Positions 34,179 through 46,055 of a stretch of DNA of 64,000 nucleotides are shown here, piece by piece. The stretch's first letter is position 1. Each line of letters begins with the position of its first letter. Origin of the DNA: Acorus gramineus (taxonomy: Eukaryota > Streptophyta > Magnoliopsida > Acorales > Acoraceae); the NCBI GenBank assembly GCA_030737835.1, contig CM060847.1, forward strand, positions 24,397,455 to 24,461,454, given 5' to 3'. The position numbers and the translations under genes were made by a program. Under the pieces are notes generated by a model that was not told where the DNA came from, searched no databases, and was given only the letters and a program-made list of their open reading frames with translations.

Positions 34179-36202
34179 GAGGAGGTCTTGGTGGTGGAGA
34201 TCCGTTGGGAGGCATTTCGGTGCACGAAGATCCTCCGGTGCCCTTCCTTTCCTCTCCTTTCCTTGGGTAAGGGTTCTTTCCCTCTTTTTCATGTTTAGAT
34301 GCATGTTAGGAGGGTGGGTTGAGTGAGGAGGGCGGCTGGTGGCTGTCGGTGGTGGTTGGGGGCTGTCGGAGGCCATTGGTGGCCGGTGGGTGGTGGTGGA
34401 GGTGCTCGGGCAGGGTGGTTGGCTGTCTCGGGCAGCAGGCAGCACAGGCAGCGCAGCAGGCAGGCGCAGCAGGCGTGCAGTGGCAGGGCGCGCGCGTGCG
34501 CGGACGTGCGCGCGGGCGTGCGCTCGGGTGGCACAGGCGCGTGTGCTGGGCGCTGGGCGTGCTGGGCGCTGGGCATGCAGGCTGTGCTGGGCGCTGGGGC
34601 GCTGGGCGCTGAGCACCGTGCAGGAGCATGCGCGCGGAGCGCTGGGCAGAGGCGCAGGCGTGCGCGCGGTGAGGCGAGCAGTGGTGCGAGCGGGCGGGTG
34701 CGCGTGCAGGGCGCTGCGCTGGGACGCAGTGCGCGCAGGTGCACCCGGGGGCTGGTCGAGTGGGTGATGCGCGTGGTGGTGCTCGCAGAGTGCGCGCGAG
34801 GCGAGGCGCTGGGCACAGCGAGCGCGCGGTGCACCCGGGGAGCTCGGCGGCGTGTCCTGGAGTGCGGGCAGGGGCCCGGCAGGGCGCCTAGGTGCGCAGG
34901 CTGGGGCGCGGCGGTGCATCCGGGGGCGGGTGGCCGTGCGGGTGGTTGCCGGGGGTGCGGGAGTGAGTCGAGGTGCTCGGGCTAGTGTGCGTACGGGCCG
35001 TATGTACGTTTGCCCGAGCGTTGGGTACTTTGGAGTATTTTTTTGTATTTTTGTGGTATTTGTGGATTTTACTCACCAAGTTGATACCCTGTCTTGCAGA
35101 TCTTGACGGACGGTCGCGCGACGACCCGATTATCGGTGAGTGGGACAATCCAACCCAGTTGGGAGGCGCTATATGCACTTGGGCATATACCGTCCTCCCC
35201 TGGGGCACCATAGATTAATATTAACCTGTTTAATATGTAATCCATGCAAGCATGATCGATATGTAGTATGCATGCTACCCTAGACTGTGTATGTTAGGGA
35301 CTTACACCCTTAGGTTGTGTAAGAGCCATGCACCTTGTCCCCTTGTTGTCATGCTAGGAAAGCCTCGGCCTTTGTATGCTCCTATTAGTTTAATTTGTTA
35401 AATTAAATGCAACTGGTAATATTATTGCATGCCTTAGGGAATATTAAGGGGCCTTGCGAGGTCAACATTGAGACCCGGGCTAGGGTGCTCCGTGTTCCTT
35501 GTTTGGTTGTCGGGATGTCCTATATCGGGACCTCATGGTGCCCTCCCAAGGTTTCTTTTCCCGTCTATACTAATGCATGTTCCCCGCATCTTGGTTATGC
35601 GCCCTGGAGGAATTCTGATGAATTCAAGACATTAGAGTTGTAGAGATGTGTTGTCAGCGGATCCGAGTGGATCATATGCGTGTGAGTAGGCTGTTTCTCT
35701 TCCCTTCGTTGGATCCGTGTAGGAACTCCTCAGCGTTAGACAAGCTATCCTGACAGAGGGCTCCCATCAGTAGGCACCTCCTGATCTTGGACTCGAACTG
35801 TGCTGAATGTGGGAGTAGACCAGGCAAGCTACGGTGTGGAGGAGAGGCTATCGGTGGACCAAGGATGATTAACAGCCTAGTGAGTCCCAATATCCTATGT
35901 CACCTGTTGAGAGGTGAGGGTGAGGGTGTATGGATGTGTATGGATGATTATAAGTCCCAATATCCTATGTCACCTATTGAGGGGTGAGGGTGAGGGTATG
36001 GTGGTTCGGCGATGTAACGAATCACTGGATTATGTTGTTATGCCACTTTGAGGCTGGTTGTTGATTATTTGTGGTTGATATAAACTGTGATGCATGGGTT
36101 GTGCTGTTCACTGAGCGTGTGGCTCACCCCTCGCATAATATTTTTCCAGTGATTACTGAGGAGGACTTGAAGGAGGAGCTCCCCGAGCGACTGCACCAGT
36201 AG
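34179..36202 (+). other. Putative spliced transcription unit of copy F
   Basis: Exon 1 ends at 34266 before gtaaggg; exon 2 is 35100-35135; exon 3 starts at 36150. Joined, the phase stays open: FRCTKILRCPSFPLLSL, then DLDGRSRDDPIIV, then ITEEDLKEELPERLHQ and TAG at 36200-36202. In exon 1 this phase is bounded by a TAG at 34176-34178 and holds no ATG. Copy G gives FRCTESNRTSLPSL in the same place, so the phase is shared between copies. Role unknown. Confidence 0.35.
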
Positions 36203-36550
36203 CGGAGTAGCGCTACGTCCCGCGAGTTTCTGAGGCCATCAGCATCCTTCCTTTCATTGTATGTATATATTTCTGTGCGTGGGCACCCAGTTGTGTATTA
36301 TTTGGATGTATGTGTATATATTGGCTCTCACAGGATGTTTGATTTGTATCGAGTCTGTAGTATGTTTTTGGATTACAGACTCAGTCTTTTAGCTTCCGCT
36401 ATCTGTGTATATATTATGTCAGCCTTGCTTTCATCTGTGTTGTTGTCATTCTATTTGTCGTTTAGAGTGATTTATTGATTCCCTGTTTAGACTGCTGATA
36501 TCTTGTATACACTTACCGCGACCTGGGGACGGCCACCCTGGGGCGTGACA

Positions 36551-36866
36551 TGAGGAATGCTCTGCTTGGGTAGCAATGATTGTATCTAGCATCAGCTTTG
36601 TAGTTGCCTTCTTGGGGGATTGGAACCCATCCTCTGATCTTCGAGATTAAGAGAGTTTTTCTTTTCCTTTTGATTGGCTTGCCTATAGAGAGGGCAATTG
36701 CTCCATTGGAGGTGAGGTCTTCTTGCAGCATCGATCTTCGTCATGGCCGAAGGTGTGGTAGTGTTTGCAAGCCACATGTTTTCAATCATAGTCAACCTTG
36801 AACTTCTCCCTCAACTCATGGGCAACATCAACTAAAACTGATCGGGTAAGACGGATCGATCCTCTA
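36551..36866 (-). mobile_element. LINE copy 2, last part (ORF1 end)
   Basis: After element F the LINE resumes with tgaggaatgctctgcttgg and ends near 36866, matching 19745-20062 of copy 1. It includes the zinc-knuckle coding region of ORF1 in decayed form. Confidence 0.7.
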
Positions 36867-37643
36867 CTTCAATTTAATTATTTCCCTATTAGAGTTGACA
36901 GAAGGATTCAAGATAAATTATTTATGTCAATTTAATAACTTTTTTTAAAGTAGTTTCTTCACACAATTAATTGGAATATGTATTACATTTTTTAAACATA
37001 TTTCATTACTGAAATATACATTAAAAATGGAAGCAATTGTTGGAATAAATTAAGAGTTATTAAAAGAATATAAAATCAATATTTGTGAAATAGTGTGCTG
37101 TTTTATATTTCTTATATCAAACAATACCACTCAAAGAAAGCTCTAAGTTACAGGAAGCACACATTCATAAGAGAAAAAAGGTCTGGTGGTGCAACCTGTT
37201 CGTAATTTTTTTTTAAGGGCAACGATAGGCTATTAGCCACCAATATTTTATAATTATAAAGTGAAACCTAAAACATAAAAAAAAAAAGACAAAAGACTGA
37301 ACCAGAAGAAGCCGGCTCAATAAACTTGTCCATAAATGTTACATATTGAAAATTCAGGTTTACTACGAGACACATACTCATTGTTTTCCATAGAAAATAT
37401 AAAATAAACGTGATCACAAGGTCACATGTAAATCAATGAGTGAGAGAGAACAAGATTGAAGCAATATTTCTAAGTACTAGTGATCGTATACCCACAATAA
37501 TAATAATCACCGTAATCAATTTGGATGAACTCCTGCAACTGATATCACCCATCCTATACTTAGTGGAGATGAATGGATGCATTAATGTTCAATGTCTTAT
37601 GAAAGATTACTATAAACAAATAATCCACTGGAACTTATTTTTC

Positions 37644-38225
37644 ATTAATAATTAAAATTATGTTATGTTTTCAATTTTATGTTCCCAAACAAAAAATTTT
37701 ATTATCTTCGAAGAAATATTTTGATGATTCTAAGAAATATTTTTAATTCTAAAATAGTTATAAATATTTTAAACCTGATAACATATATATGGATAGGGAT
37801 TGCGAAAATAATATGAATCTTTAAAATAATATGAATAGACAATCATGCAGACCCAATCACCAAAAATCTATCCAAAAATCAAATAGGGTCCCTAAAAACC
37901 CAAAAGAAAACCCATTAGAAAATTCCATATTGAAAAATAGAAGGTCGAACTACTCATTTTCATTTAGTTAATTATTTTTTGAAGTTTGTTTCTTGTGTTA
38001 GAATTGGCTTTCTTTGTGTTTATGTTTCATTTGAAATGGTTTTTGGTAATTAACATAATTCTTGTTGTTTTTATGGAGATATCATATATTTGTGAAGTAA
38101 AAAAGTTTGCTTAAAAAAAGGAGGGTGTATCAAAGCTCTGTTATTTTATATTTTAGAATTTTTTTTATGATTAGGCTTTTCTTAATATTAATATTTCCAT
38201 CTATACAAAATTACTATGATGGATA
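37644..38225. other. AT-rich spacer, nothing seen
   Basis: No gene, element end or repeat that I can support. Confidence 0.5.
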
Positions 38226-38233
38226 CTGCCATC

Positions 38234-38738
38234 CAAGGGCGAAGCTATTAGTTGGTTGAGCCGTGCTATAGCGCGACCCAAATTTTATAATGAAAATTTA
38301 ATTAATACTTACAATATTTGTGTTTTATATTGTATATGCTTTTCCATTTTTATCATAAAAAATTTTAAATTTATATGTTAATAAAATCTAAAGGATAAAA
38401 TCACTTTAAATATGGAATAACAAATCTAATTTGTATTGCATATTTAAATCTAAACATGTTAGTTTAATAAATTCATAGAAGGAAGTATGTTTCACTTCAA
38501 ATCATTTAAATAAGATGATATGATATTTTTCTATAAATATTATTGTAAATAATAATAAAATGATCTCATCACATCTTAGCAAATCAAATCTTTCTAAATT
38601 TTTTTTTATCAATTGTAAATATCAACTTCTTCAATTTAAGAAAATACTTGATGATTTTATTAAAATAAGAATGAATTTTTTTTTATTAAAAATTAACATT
38701 ATAGCCCATCACAAAATAATTTCTTGGATCCACCCCTG
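38234..38738. mobile_element. Non-autonomous hAT-type element, perfect 8-bp duplication
   Basis: A 505-bp element begins caagggcgaagc and ends ggatccacccctg, short imperfect inverted ends. Perfect 8-bp direct repeats, ctgccatc, flank it (38226-38233 and 38739-38746). An 8-bp duplication and CA(A/G)GGGYG-type ends are characteristic of the hAT superfamily. No transposase is encoded; the interior is AT-rich, with a 75-codon frame of no clear meaning. Confidence 0.8.
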
Positions 38739-38746
38739 CTGCCATC

Positions 38747-40048
38747 CATCCAGACATGTACTTATTGAATTTCCCATCAATACTTAGAGTGTGTTGGTGC
38801 ACAAACACAAAAGAAAATTGAAGGAAAATGAAGAAATTTGAGTCAAAAGGAAACAGATAGGAAAGTTTTTCGTCTTAGAACTGTTACATGATACAAAATT
38901 TAGTCAAGGTGCATTTATTGGTCCTTATACAAATGATCGACATGTGGCAATTAATATGGGGTATGTGAATTAGGGTTGGTTTGAGTTTATATCTATATTT
39001 ATACTACTATAAAACGTACGAGTTGAGAGTAAAATGTTTAAGTCAATTTTACTCTTTAAAATTAATTAAGAATATATTTGTATAAATCAATTGATCTTAT
39101 ATTTATCTATCTAGATTTTCTAATAATATTCATTTGATTGATATTTATTTCAATAACAATTTGTTGAGATTCAATATATTATTTGAAATAAAAATCTATA
39201 TCTATACTGTTGTTAAAAAAGACCAAGACTTCAATAAAAACAACCTTTTGAGTTGTGTTATTATGTCGCTTTCCTTAAGACAATATTTGCTCTCACCAGA
39301 TAGTGTGTACGGGGTACTGCAAATCTGTCTACAGGATAACTCGAATAAGAATTCCACCAGCGTTTGCACTGTCCATGATGGATAGAATACTGTAGAGGAA
39401 CCCAAGTGAACCAATACCCCAGTATTAGATTCTGCAGAAACCCAATACTGGAATAGAGTTTAGGGAAAAAGAGAAAGCCTTGTATTATTTTCGGATTGGT
39501 TTGAATGGTAGAAAATCATGCCTATTAATAGACATTGGAGCACCCTTTCAAGGCATTCCAAGAGGCCCAATTGCCTCCCATGTAGACCACTGGATTTTCA
39601 ATTAGATCGATCACCATCAAATGCACCCCTTTCAATTGCACCCCTTGTTCAGTGTAACCGATTTTTTATTGATCCAACGGTGCACATTGTATCTGATGTG
39701 TCCACCATTTGGATGGTCATGATTGTATCTGATGAATAATCTCCACCATCTGTTTAGCCAAAAATAAAGGCTCTAGCTCCTAGCGACCAAGTGCGCCAAC
39801 AAAGCACCACATTGCGTCCATTGTGCGTGTGCGCGAACGGTGCTTAAGCACCATGTGCATAACACCTTACCATTCAGAAAGCAAACATTACTTTATACAC
39901 ACTACACTTTATATAGTACTAAATGTTTTCCCTTTTAACCGATGTGGAACTAAAACCTAACACACAAAGTTACAAACATGAGGCTCAAACTTATAAGACA
40001 AATAAAAATACAATTTGAAAAACACTAAAATGTACTACTATAAAATAT
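38747..40048. other. Spacer, possible old LTR remnant
   Basis: A TGTTGG at 38792 and a gatgtggaactaaaacctaaca ending at 39962 resemble the two ends of a plant copia-type LTR, but the flanking 5-mers do not match and nothing in between is recognisable. I see no gene. Confidence 0.2.
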
Positions 40049-40310
40049 AGGGTTTTTTAGTTTTCAGTCCCTGTAAACATACCTATTTAATGATCGATCC
40101 CTCACTTCTTCATATTTTGATTTTAATCCCCAAATTTAAATGATATGTTCCTTTTTAGTCCCTCCCACCGACTAAAAATAAAATAAAATAATTTAGGGAT
40201 AGGTCCCTCCCAGGGACTAAAAAATAACATATCCTTTAAATCTGGGGATTAAAACCAAAATATGAAGAATTGAGAGATCAATCACTAAATCCTATGGTTT
40301 ATGGGGATTT
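40049..40310. repeat. Foldback (MITE-like) element
   Basis: The stretch at about 40066-40167 is largely the reverse complement of 40207-40305 (for example ttcatattttgattttaatc against gattaaaaccaaaatatgaa), leaving a loop of about 40 bases. Transcripts would form a long hairpin. I could not define a target duplication. Confidence 0.65.
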
Positions 40311-40334
40311 AAAAATAAGAAATCCAAAAATATA

Positions 40335-40336
<2 letters not shown>

Positions 40337-40379
<43 letters not shown>
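40337..40379. repeat. AC dinucleotide microsatellite
   Basis: About 21 uninterrupted AC units, followed by a short AT run. AT-rich DNA without a gene extends from here to about 41170. Confidence 0.95.
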
Positions 40380-40386
<7 letters not shown>

Positions 40387-41179
40387 CAAAATTTAAATAT
40401 TATTTAATCCACTTATTTTTTGAAATTTAAATATTATTTGGATTTTCTTAGATAATATAAAGAAGAATATATATTTAAGATAATATATGCAGATAATTCA
40501 TATTTAGTAAATAAAAATTTAAATATATTTAATTTGGTTATTATTTGAAATTTAATTTTTGTGATTGATATATTTTTATTTCATATAATTATAAATAGAA
40601 TATACATATAAGATAATATATATGGATAAAAAATATTTAAATAAATAAAATTTTAAAAATTGAAGATAAGAATATTGATTAATAAGATATGGATTAATTG
40701 ACAAAAAAAAATTAAAACTGATAACTTATTAATAAATAATGTACCATAAGATAATATCCATATACTAAATTAAAATAGATAATTTTAATATTATCTCTAT
40801 TAAATAGATTTAAATTATTAAAGAGAAATTTCTTCCCTTCATTTTTTTTATGAATCAAAATTTAAGAGTTTTTTTACTTCTTCATCAATTATGATGGATT
40901 TCATCATTCTTCAACATGAATCATCAATATGGTATCTGATATTCAAAGCCCTTTCTCCCTTCAATGTCCTTTCAAGTTTTAACCCATCACTTGCTTCTTC
41001 AACCATATACTTCACAAAAGTACGAGTTTTCCTGCATTTTGGATGCCATAGAGATATATGCTACACTCCAGCCTAACTTTAAGTTACCAAAATCTTTAAA
41101 TAAGAAGATTTCGAAAGTATATATGTTAGATTAACTGACCTAAAGTTGAAAGGAGTTGGACTTTTGGTTTAATCCATGT

Positions 41180-42760
41180 TCTAGCAGCTAGAATCTTTCT
41201 CCAAACTGAGGGACTAGAAGCTCTTGGTTCCAATTCATTATTTACAAAGGGGAAAACATAAATTTAGGTTCTGATCCATGGATTGAGGGTGATGGTCTGC
41301 TAGCTCATATGGGGGAGAGACTCTCCCTTCTGTTTGGTCTTACAAAGGACACCAAGGTAAGCAAACTCATAAATCTTGGTGCATGGAGCAAACCTCGTCG
41401 ATGGCCAGCGACTTTTGATCCACTATGGACTGAAATTTATGGGATCGAAATTGGTGGTCAGGATATTGATGAGCTCATTTGAAGCCTTGCAAAGTTTGGC
41501 AATTTAGACCTAAAGGAGGCATGGAAGGAAGTGTGTAGCAGGGGAGGTATAGCCGAGTGGTCGGACTAGGTATGGCAGAGATCACAGGTTCCAAAACACT
41601 CCTACATGCTTTGGCTAGCTTGCTTAGACAAGCTCCCCACACTTGAGAGGCTATTCCACAAGCATCTCATTGTTGATCCAACCTGTGTACTTTGCAACTC
41701 TTGCCCTGAAACCTGCCAACACCTCTTATTTATATGTTCTTTCTCATGTTCTATATGGACAGCAATCCTTCTTCAGGCAGAGGTGAACAAATCGGGAATC
41801 TCTTCCTTGCACAATGACATAAGATGGATGGATACGAACATTAAAGAGGAGGTCCCCCGACAGATTTTGCAAGCGACTCTCTCTACCACAGTTTGGCACA
41901 TTTGGTTGGAACGAAATAGAAGAATATTTCACGGTAAAGTACTTGAAAAGAAGGTGGTAATATCATTTATTCTTCGCGACATCAAGTTGAAACTTGCTCA
42001 AAGTCCTCTCAAGGTGGTTCTCTCTCCTAATCTAGTAAAAATGCAAGATGGATTGGACATCACCATTTCTGAACCTGTCTTGCAAATCCAAGTAGTTTTT
42101 TGGGTTCCCCCTCCTGTGGGGTGGCTCAAACCAAATACAAATGGCTCCAAATCTGACGACAGGGCGGGATATGGCTTTCTATTGAGGGATCAGTTTGGTC
42201 ATCTTGTCCAAGCCGTTGCTGCCCGTGTTGAGGCAAAAACTATCAACTTCTTGGAGTTGCAAACGATTGGGCAGAGTATCAAAGCTGCCATGGAGCTCGG
42301 TGTAAACCATCTATGGGTGAAAAGTGACTCCAAGGTTGCAATTCATTGGGTTACCACAGTGACAAGGTCCCGTGGAGGGTACGACGGCTTTGCAATTCTA
42401 TATGGGCAGATTGTAGAACATTTATAGAAGTGAAATTCACACATATTCATCGAGAGGGAAATGCCCTTGCTGACATGTTAGCTAGTTGGCAATCTCAAAT
42501 GGGTTGCACCAAGTTTTTAAGGACTCATGTATGGCCTGAGTTCCAAGCACTCATGGACAGGGACATCAACAGCTCCCTCTTCAATCGTGAGAAACTCAGA
42601 TGAACCAAGAGCATGCTTTCTTTCTACTTGTTCTTCTCTTCTTTCTCTCTATTCACTCTGTAACTAAACCATCCATTTGTACTCTAGGGTAGTAAAATAT
42701 TATTCAAATTGGATTGGGACTAGATGAGGTGGATGCACAGAGGTAACCTGCTAATTTTTT
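41180..42760 (+). mobile_element. 5'-truncated plus-strand LINE, 3' part
   Basis: The homology begins near 41180 (VLAARIFLQTEG, the usual SILAAR-type motif after the RT) and passes through NINLGSDPWIEGDGLL and VPKHSYMLWLACLDKLPT. It then enters the zinc-finger RT-associated region and an RNase H domain. A premature TAG (near 41566) and a frameshift near 42360-42420 break it. A T-rich stretch near 42755 follows the 3' UTR. It differs clearly from the two minus-strand LINEs. Confidence 0.8.
41606..42603 (+). pseudogene. LINE ORF2 C-terminus: zinc finger plus RNase H, frameshifted
   Basis: The first frame (41606-42427) starts in MLWLACLDKLPTLERLFHK. It has a CxxC...HLLFxC zinc-finger motif (VDPTCVLCNSC, CQHLLFICSF), then WHIWLERNRRIFHG. 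Next comes the RNase H domain, with WLKPNTNGSKSDDRAGYGF in which the first acidic residue is N rather than D, and NFLELQTIGQSIKAAMELG and LWVKSDSKVA. The second frame (to 42603) continues HIHREGNALADMLASWQSQ, the end of RNase H. One frameshift joins them. The domain would be inactive as written. This kind of RNase H is common at the C-terminus of plant LINEs. Confidence 0.8.
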
Positions 42761-43870
42761 TTTTCCAATGACATGTTTTGTATCCTTTTTGTTGAATCTG
42801 TTTGTAATGTGCTTAATGAGAGAGTGAGTTACATTTATCATAATTAAGTTACATTTTTAAAAGGTCAGTTACATTTCAGTTCAAATCAGTTACAAGAAAT
42901 TACAAAATTTCATTTAGACACATCACAATATATTTGAACTTGTTTGTGGTTGCAACGTTTATCATCTACATACATGATAAAACACCCAGAGTCACTCATT
43001 ATCGGATACTTATACAACTAATGAATGATCCCCACACACATACACATGCAACATTCAGATACACATAATATACATAATAAAAAGAAGTCAGTAACATTCT
43101 TCCAATATTTAGTTACATTTTGGAAAGAAAAAAAAAGAAACATGTTACACATAAGAATATGAAATCCACATACATCCAATAACTTGTTAAAAGTCATATA
43201 CAAATTAAAATTCAATTACATTCCTTGTGCAATTAGGAAACAATAGGTCACGTCCAGCAACATTTCTGTTACAGGTGTATCAAAAACATGAGATACATTT
43301 ATTTAAAAAGTTAGATGCAGCCGGGGAGCTGCACAAAAATTAAAATAACATCATGTAGTTCTTCAAACTATTATACCAATCATAAATAATTTTTTTATGA
43401 TGATTAGATTAGAATAATTGTTAAAACAACAAATGCATTTCAAAAAAAAAAATATTACTTACCCATTTTCGCCATTGATTATACAATCGGATGAATAAAA
43501 TGTTTGATTTCTGGTTGAAAGTGAAGCCGCAAACAAATTTTAGATCTTTTTCGTTGTTTTAGATGAAATGGAAAGATGTTGTTGGTATGATTTTGATTGT
43601 CAATTCCATATTTGGAAACCTTAGATAATTTGAAATTTGGTTTTCAAAATGGAGGGGAGACAAAACAGAAAACAAAAAAAAAGTGGGTTTTTACGTGAGA
43701 AAACAGGGAATTTAAATAGGGGTAGTTTTGTATTTTACTTTTTTGCTATTTTGTAAAAGTCAATCAAACAGCCAATCATAATGTGACACCTAATGGGGCC
43801 TGTGAGTTGAGCTTGTAAGATGGGGCCTGTTTTGCAAGACTCATATAAATATATAGCACAATCCGTGCAA
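42761..43870. repeat. Terminal-repeat-like region with AGTCAGTTACATTT motifs
   Basis: Words of the type agttacattt and gtcagttacattt recur many times in both orientations. The end of the region (43760-43860) has gtcaatcaaacagccaatca followed by tggggcctg, closely like 54779-54860 and 61729-61800. Dense short repeats near such ends are typical of CACTA and Mutator-like DNA transposons. No transposase is seen, and no gene. Confidence 0.45.
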
Positions 43871-44121
43871 AGATGTCCCCAATAAAAAAAAAAAGCTAAT
43901 ATAAATCACTCAAACAAATAAAACATGAACTATAAAGAGGCATCACACACTCAAGCTCTATAAATCCCCCAACAAACTAATACATGGAACCAAATGCATG
44001 GAAGAAATCCAATCCATCACTCCCTACAAAGGATAGTATATATCTATAACAACAATGAAAATAAACCAAGGACAACCACACTTAGATCGAACTCTCATGG
44101 CACACGTGGGAAGCTAGGGAT

Positions 44122-44445
44122 CTATGGAATGGTAGTAGGGATAGACGGTATATCGGGCACCTCGATCTTGGGGAATGTCGGCAGTGGTGGAAGTTCTACC
44201 TTAGGCAATTCTGGGACCTCCTCCTCAGGCAATGTTGGGATCTCTGGCTCATGTATTGTAGGGAACTCTGGCAATGGTGGTAACTCTGGCTCAGGCAGTG
44301 CTGGTATCTCTTCTTCAGGCAAAGTTGGGATCTCGACTTCTGGAGCTTCTGAAAGATGTCTAGTTGCATGGCTAATCAAGACATTGTTGAGGGAGAGGAG
44401 AGCAAAGAGGGTGCAAAATGAGAGGAAGAAAGTATTTGAAGCCAT
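44122..44445 (-). CDS. PELPK-like proline-rich secreted protein 1
   Basis: This intact frame of 107 residues begins MASNTFFLSFCTLFALL, a clear signal peptide ending near LISHATRHL. The mature part is built of proline pentamers and hexamers such as PELPK, EVEIPTLPE and PELPPLPEF, with many glutamates. This matches plant PELPK1-type proline-rich cell-wall proteins (Arabidopsis PELPK1 is the named member). It would be secreted into the wall. It is a close paralog of the gene at 47341, which points the other way. A TATA box at 44517-44523 (minus strand) and a promoter nearly identical to that of the second gene precede it. It has 23 residues fewer than its partner, from fewer repeats. No intron is needed. 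Confidence 0.85.
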   Translation of the reverse strand: MASNTFFLSFCTLFALLSLNNVLISHATRHLSEAPEVEIPTLPEEEIPALPEPELPPLPEFPTIHEPEIPTLPEEEVPELPKVELPPLPTFPKIEVPDIPSIPTTIP

Positions 44446-44516
44446 GGTTAGCCTTTTAGGAACTCACTGATAGAAGAAGCCTTTGGATGGTTTGATGCAG
44501 TGAAAGTATGGTTGGG

Positions 44517-44523
44517 TTTTTAT
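44517..44523 (-). promoter_or_regulatory. TATA box of PELPK-like gene 1
   Basis: On the minus strand the sequence reads ctttcctataaaaaccca, 72 bp before the ATG. The segment upstream (catgtcataccaaaatcatc) is shared with the second gene, showing that promoter and gene were duplicated together. Confidence 0.7.
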
Positions 44524-45254
44524 AGGAAAGTGTTGTGGATGATTTTGGTATGACATGAATGTGATGGGTAGTGTTGGTTGGGAATTTCCATTTAGTGTTG
44601 GGAAGAGTCAGTGATTGACAACACTTGTTTGTTCATCTTCTCAACCATAATTGTTTTCAAATATATAGGTGGTGGATATAAATTTATTATTATTTTTTTG
44701 AATCAAGGGCTTTTTGATGAGGGGATTTCATTTAAGTAAGATGTGGCATTAAATAGCTTGCATCTGAGTTTGGAAGGTTTAATTTAATTTGGATTGACCT
44801 TTAAGACTATCAAAAAGAGTTTGTTCATGAAATCAATGTAGGCAGGTTTAAAGGAATATTGGACTCCAAACTAATAAACTAATTTAGGATAAATTCTATT
44901 TTTTGTATTAAAAAAAAAGTTAATACCAAACTACATGTGGACATGTACATTAATTTGTGATGGATGTGATAATCTCATATGGTTATGCTTAATAATATAC
45001 TTAACTATATATATTTTGGCAGGGTGGTAGAGGAACCCATTTTTATCTTGGGTTCGAATATAAAAAGAGATTGACCTAACAAAGAAAGTGGAAGGTGCAT
45101 AGATCAGCTGCATTCATACTCAAATCTTGTGGCCTATGCGTATGCTGACAGAGAATATTTTTGCCATGTAAATACATGGCTGTGTATATTTCTCTCTACA
45201 GCAATAGAATCACATTTACCAAGCAAAACAAATATAATAATAATAATATGAAAA

Positions 45255-45540
45255 TTGATGTTTTTTTTTTTTTTTTTTTATAAGTAAAAGAGATTTGTAT
45301 TACTATAAAAGCATTTACAAAAAGGGAGGCTTTACATGTAGTGCACAGAAAAAAGAAAGTGGACAGCAAGGCCAAAATGGGTTGCTGTCCTATCCATTTC
45401 GACCTCTGTTGGATCTTCCCTGCTGCGTCGTCCAAAATGAGAGCTTTCAGTTCGTGTGGCATAGTGAGATTGGAGATTTCCCTTGCCCGGTGCCTATTAA
45501 ACTGCTATCCTTGGATCAGATTCAAGCCAAATTTGAGTGA
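45255..45540 (-). pseudogene. LINE 3'-end fragment
   Basis: On the plus strand a long T run (from about 45261) is followed by ataagtaaaagagatttgta, the reverse of a LINE 3' end with A-tail. On the minus strand the adjoining frame reads RAREISNLTMPHELKALILD, like the tail after a LINE RNase H domain. The rest of the element is missing. Confidence 0.55.
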
Positions 45541-45869
45541 ATTGAACCCCATGATGGGGCCTGATCCAAATCGATCAGGTAGCGTGGCTTTGAGTTCAAG
45601 AATGTTGATGGCTAGTGGAAAATGGGCATTGGAGTCATCAGGGCCGGCCTTGAGATTTCAATATTTGGGTGGGTTCCTAGCTGGACTTTTTAAATAGGAC
45701 TCTATCATGGCCGGCCCTGATTATAGGCCGGGTAGGCGACCGTCTAGGGCCCCTTCTTCAAAGAGGGTCCTAAAATTTATGAATTTTTTTCTATATTAAG
45801 CTTTTGATATTAAAATTAAGGATAATTATACACCCAGTTTATTTTTCAGCCCTAAATTCAATCTAAAAG
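45541..45869. other. Possible hAT-related termini
   Basis: The words cagggccggccttgag (45639) and ggccggccctgattatag (45710) resemble the CAGGGCCGGCC ends of a plant hAT family. The short piece between them lacks a matching target duplication, so these are probably ends of different or rearranged elements. No gene is seen. Confidence 0.3.
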
Positions 45870-46055
45870 TGTTTTGAATTTTTTAAAAATAGTATACATC
45901 ATCTAATGAAGTCATATTTTTACAAAAAAATGAATTGTATAAATGTATTTATAAAAAATATAAAAACAAAATTTATCGAAGTATATACCTTGCTAAGTTG
46001 AGTATATGCTCTGATAATTTTCTATCGACGCATATGGGACTGGAATTAAGATTGG
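45870..46055. repeat. Dispersed repeat alpha, copy 1
   Basis: It matches 54188-54390 from gttttgaattttttaaaaat to ctatcgacgcatatggg. It contains gcatatgc-type words. Together with repeat beta (46378-46783 and 53641-54027) it forms a pair whose order is swapped between the two sites. Confidence 0.65.

Larger units (their letters stand above)
33516..36550 (+). mobile_element. TG...CA element copy F
   Basis: The element starts TGTTATATATGTGTCAC at 33516 and ends GGGGCGTGACA at 36550, 3035 bp. Flanks cgagg and tgagg form a 5-bp duplication with one transition. It carries a W-box array, a TATA-like ctatttaag at 33931, an imperfect palindrome near 34070, donor after 34266, CpG-rich core, 36-nt block 35100-35135, two minisatellite units and an acceptor before 36150. 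Confidence 0.85.
21833..37643. repeat. Large tandem segmental duplication, unit 2
   Basis: This is the partner of 5640-21330. The left part (21861-23470) matches 5690-7530 closely. The right part matches 20063-21330 with a deletion of about 470 bp after tatactt (near 37560). It holds elements D, E and F at LINE positions that are intact in unit 1, and lacks A, B and C. The duplication is therefore older than the elements. Confidence 0.8.

Noticed and set aside
38792..39962. A solo copia-type LTR with TGTTGG start and CTAACA end
   Set aside because: Flanking 5-mers differ and the inside gives no support; kept only as a low-confidence note.
41546..41600. tRNA-like word ggtatagccgagtggtc
   Set aside because: It does not extend into a cloverleaf. 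In frame it encodes the LINE motif IAEWSD...VPKHSYMLW.
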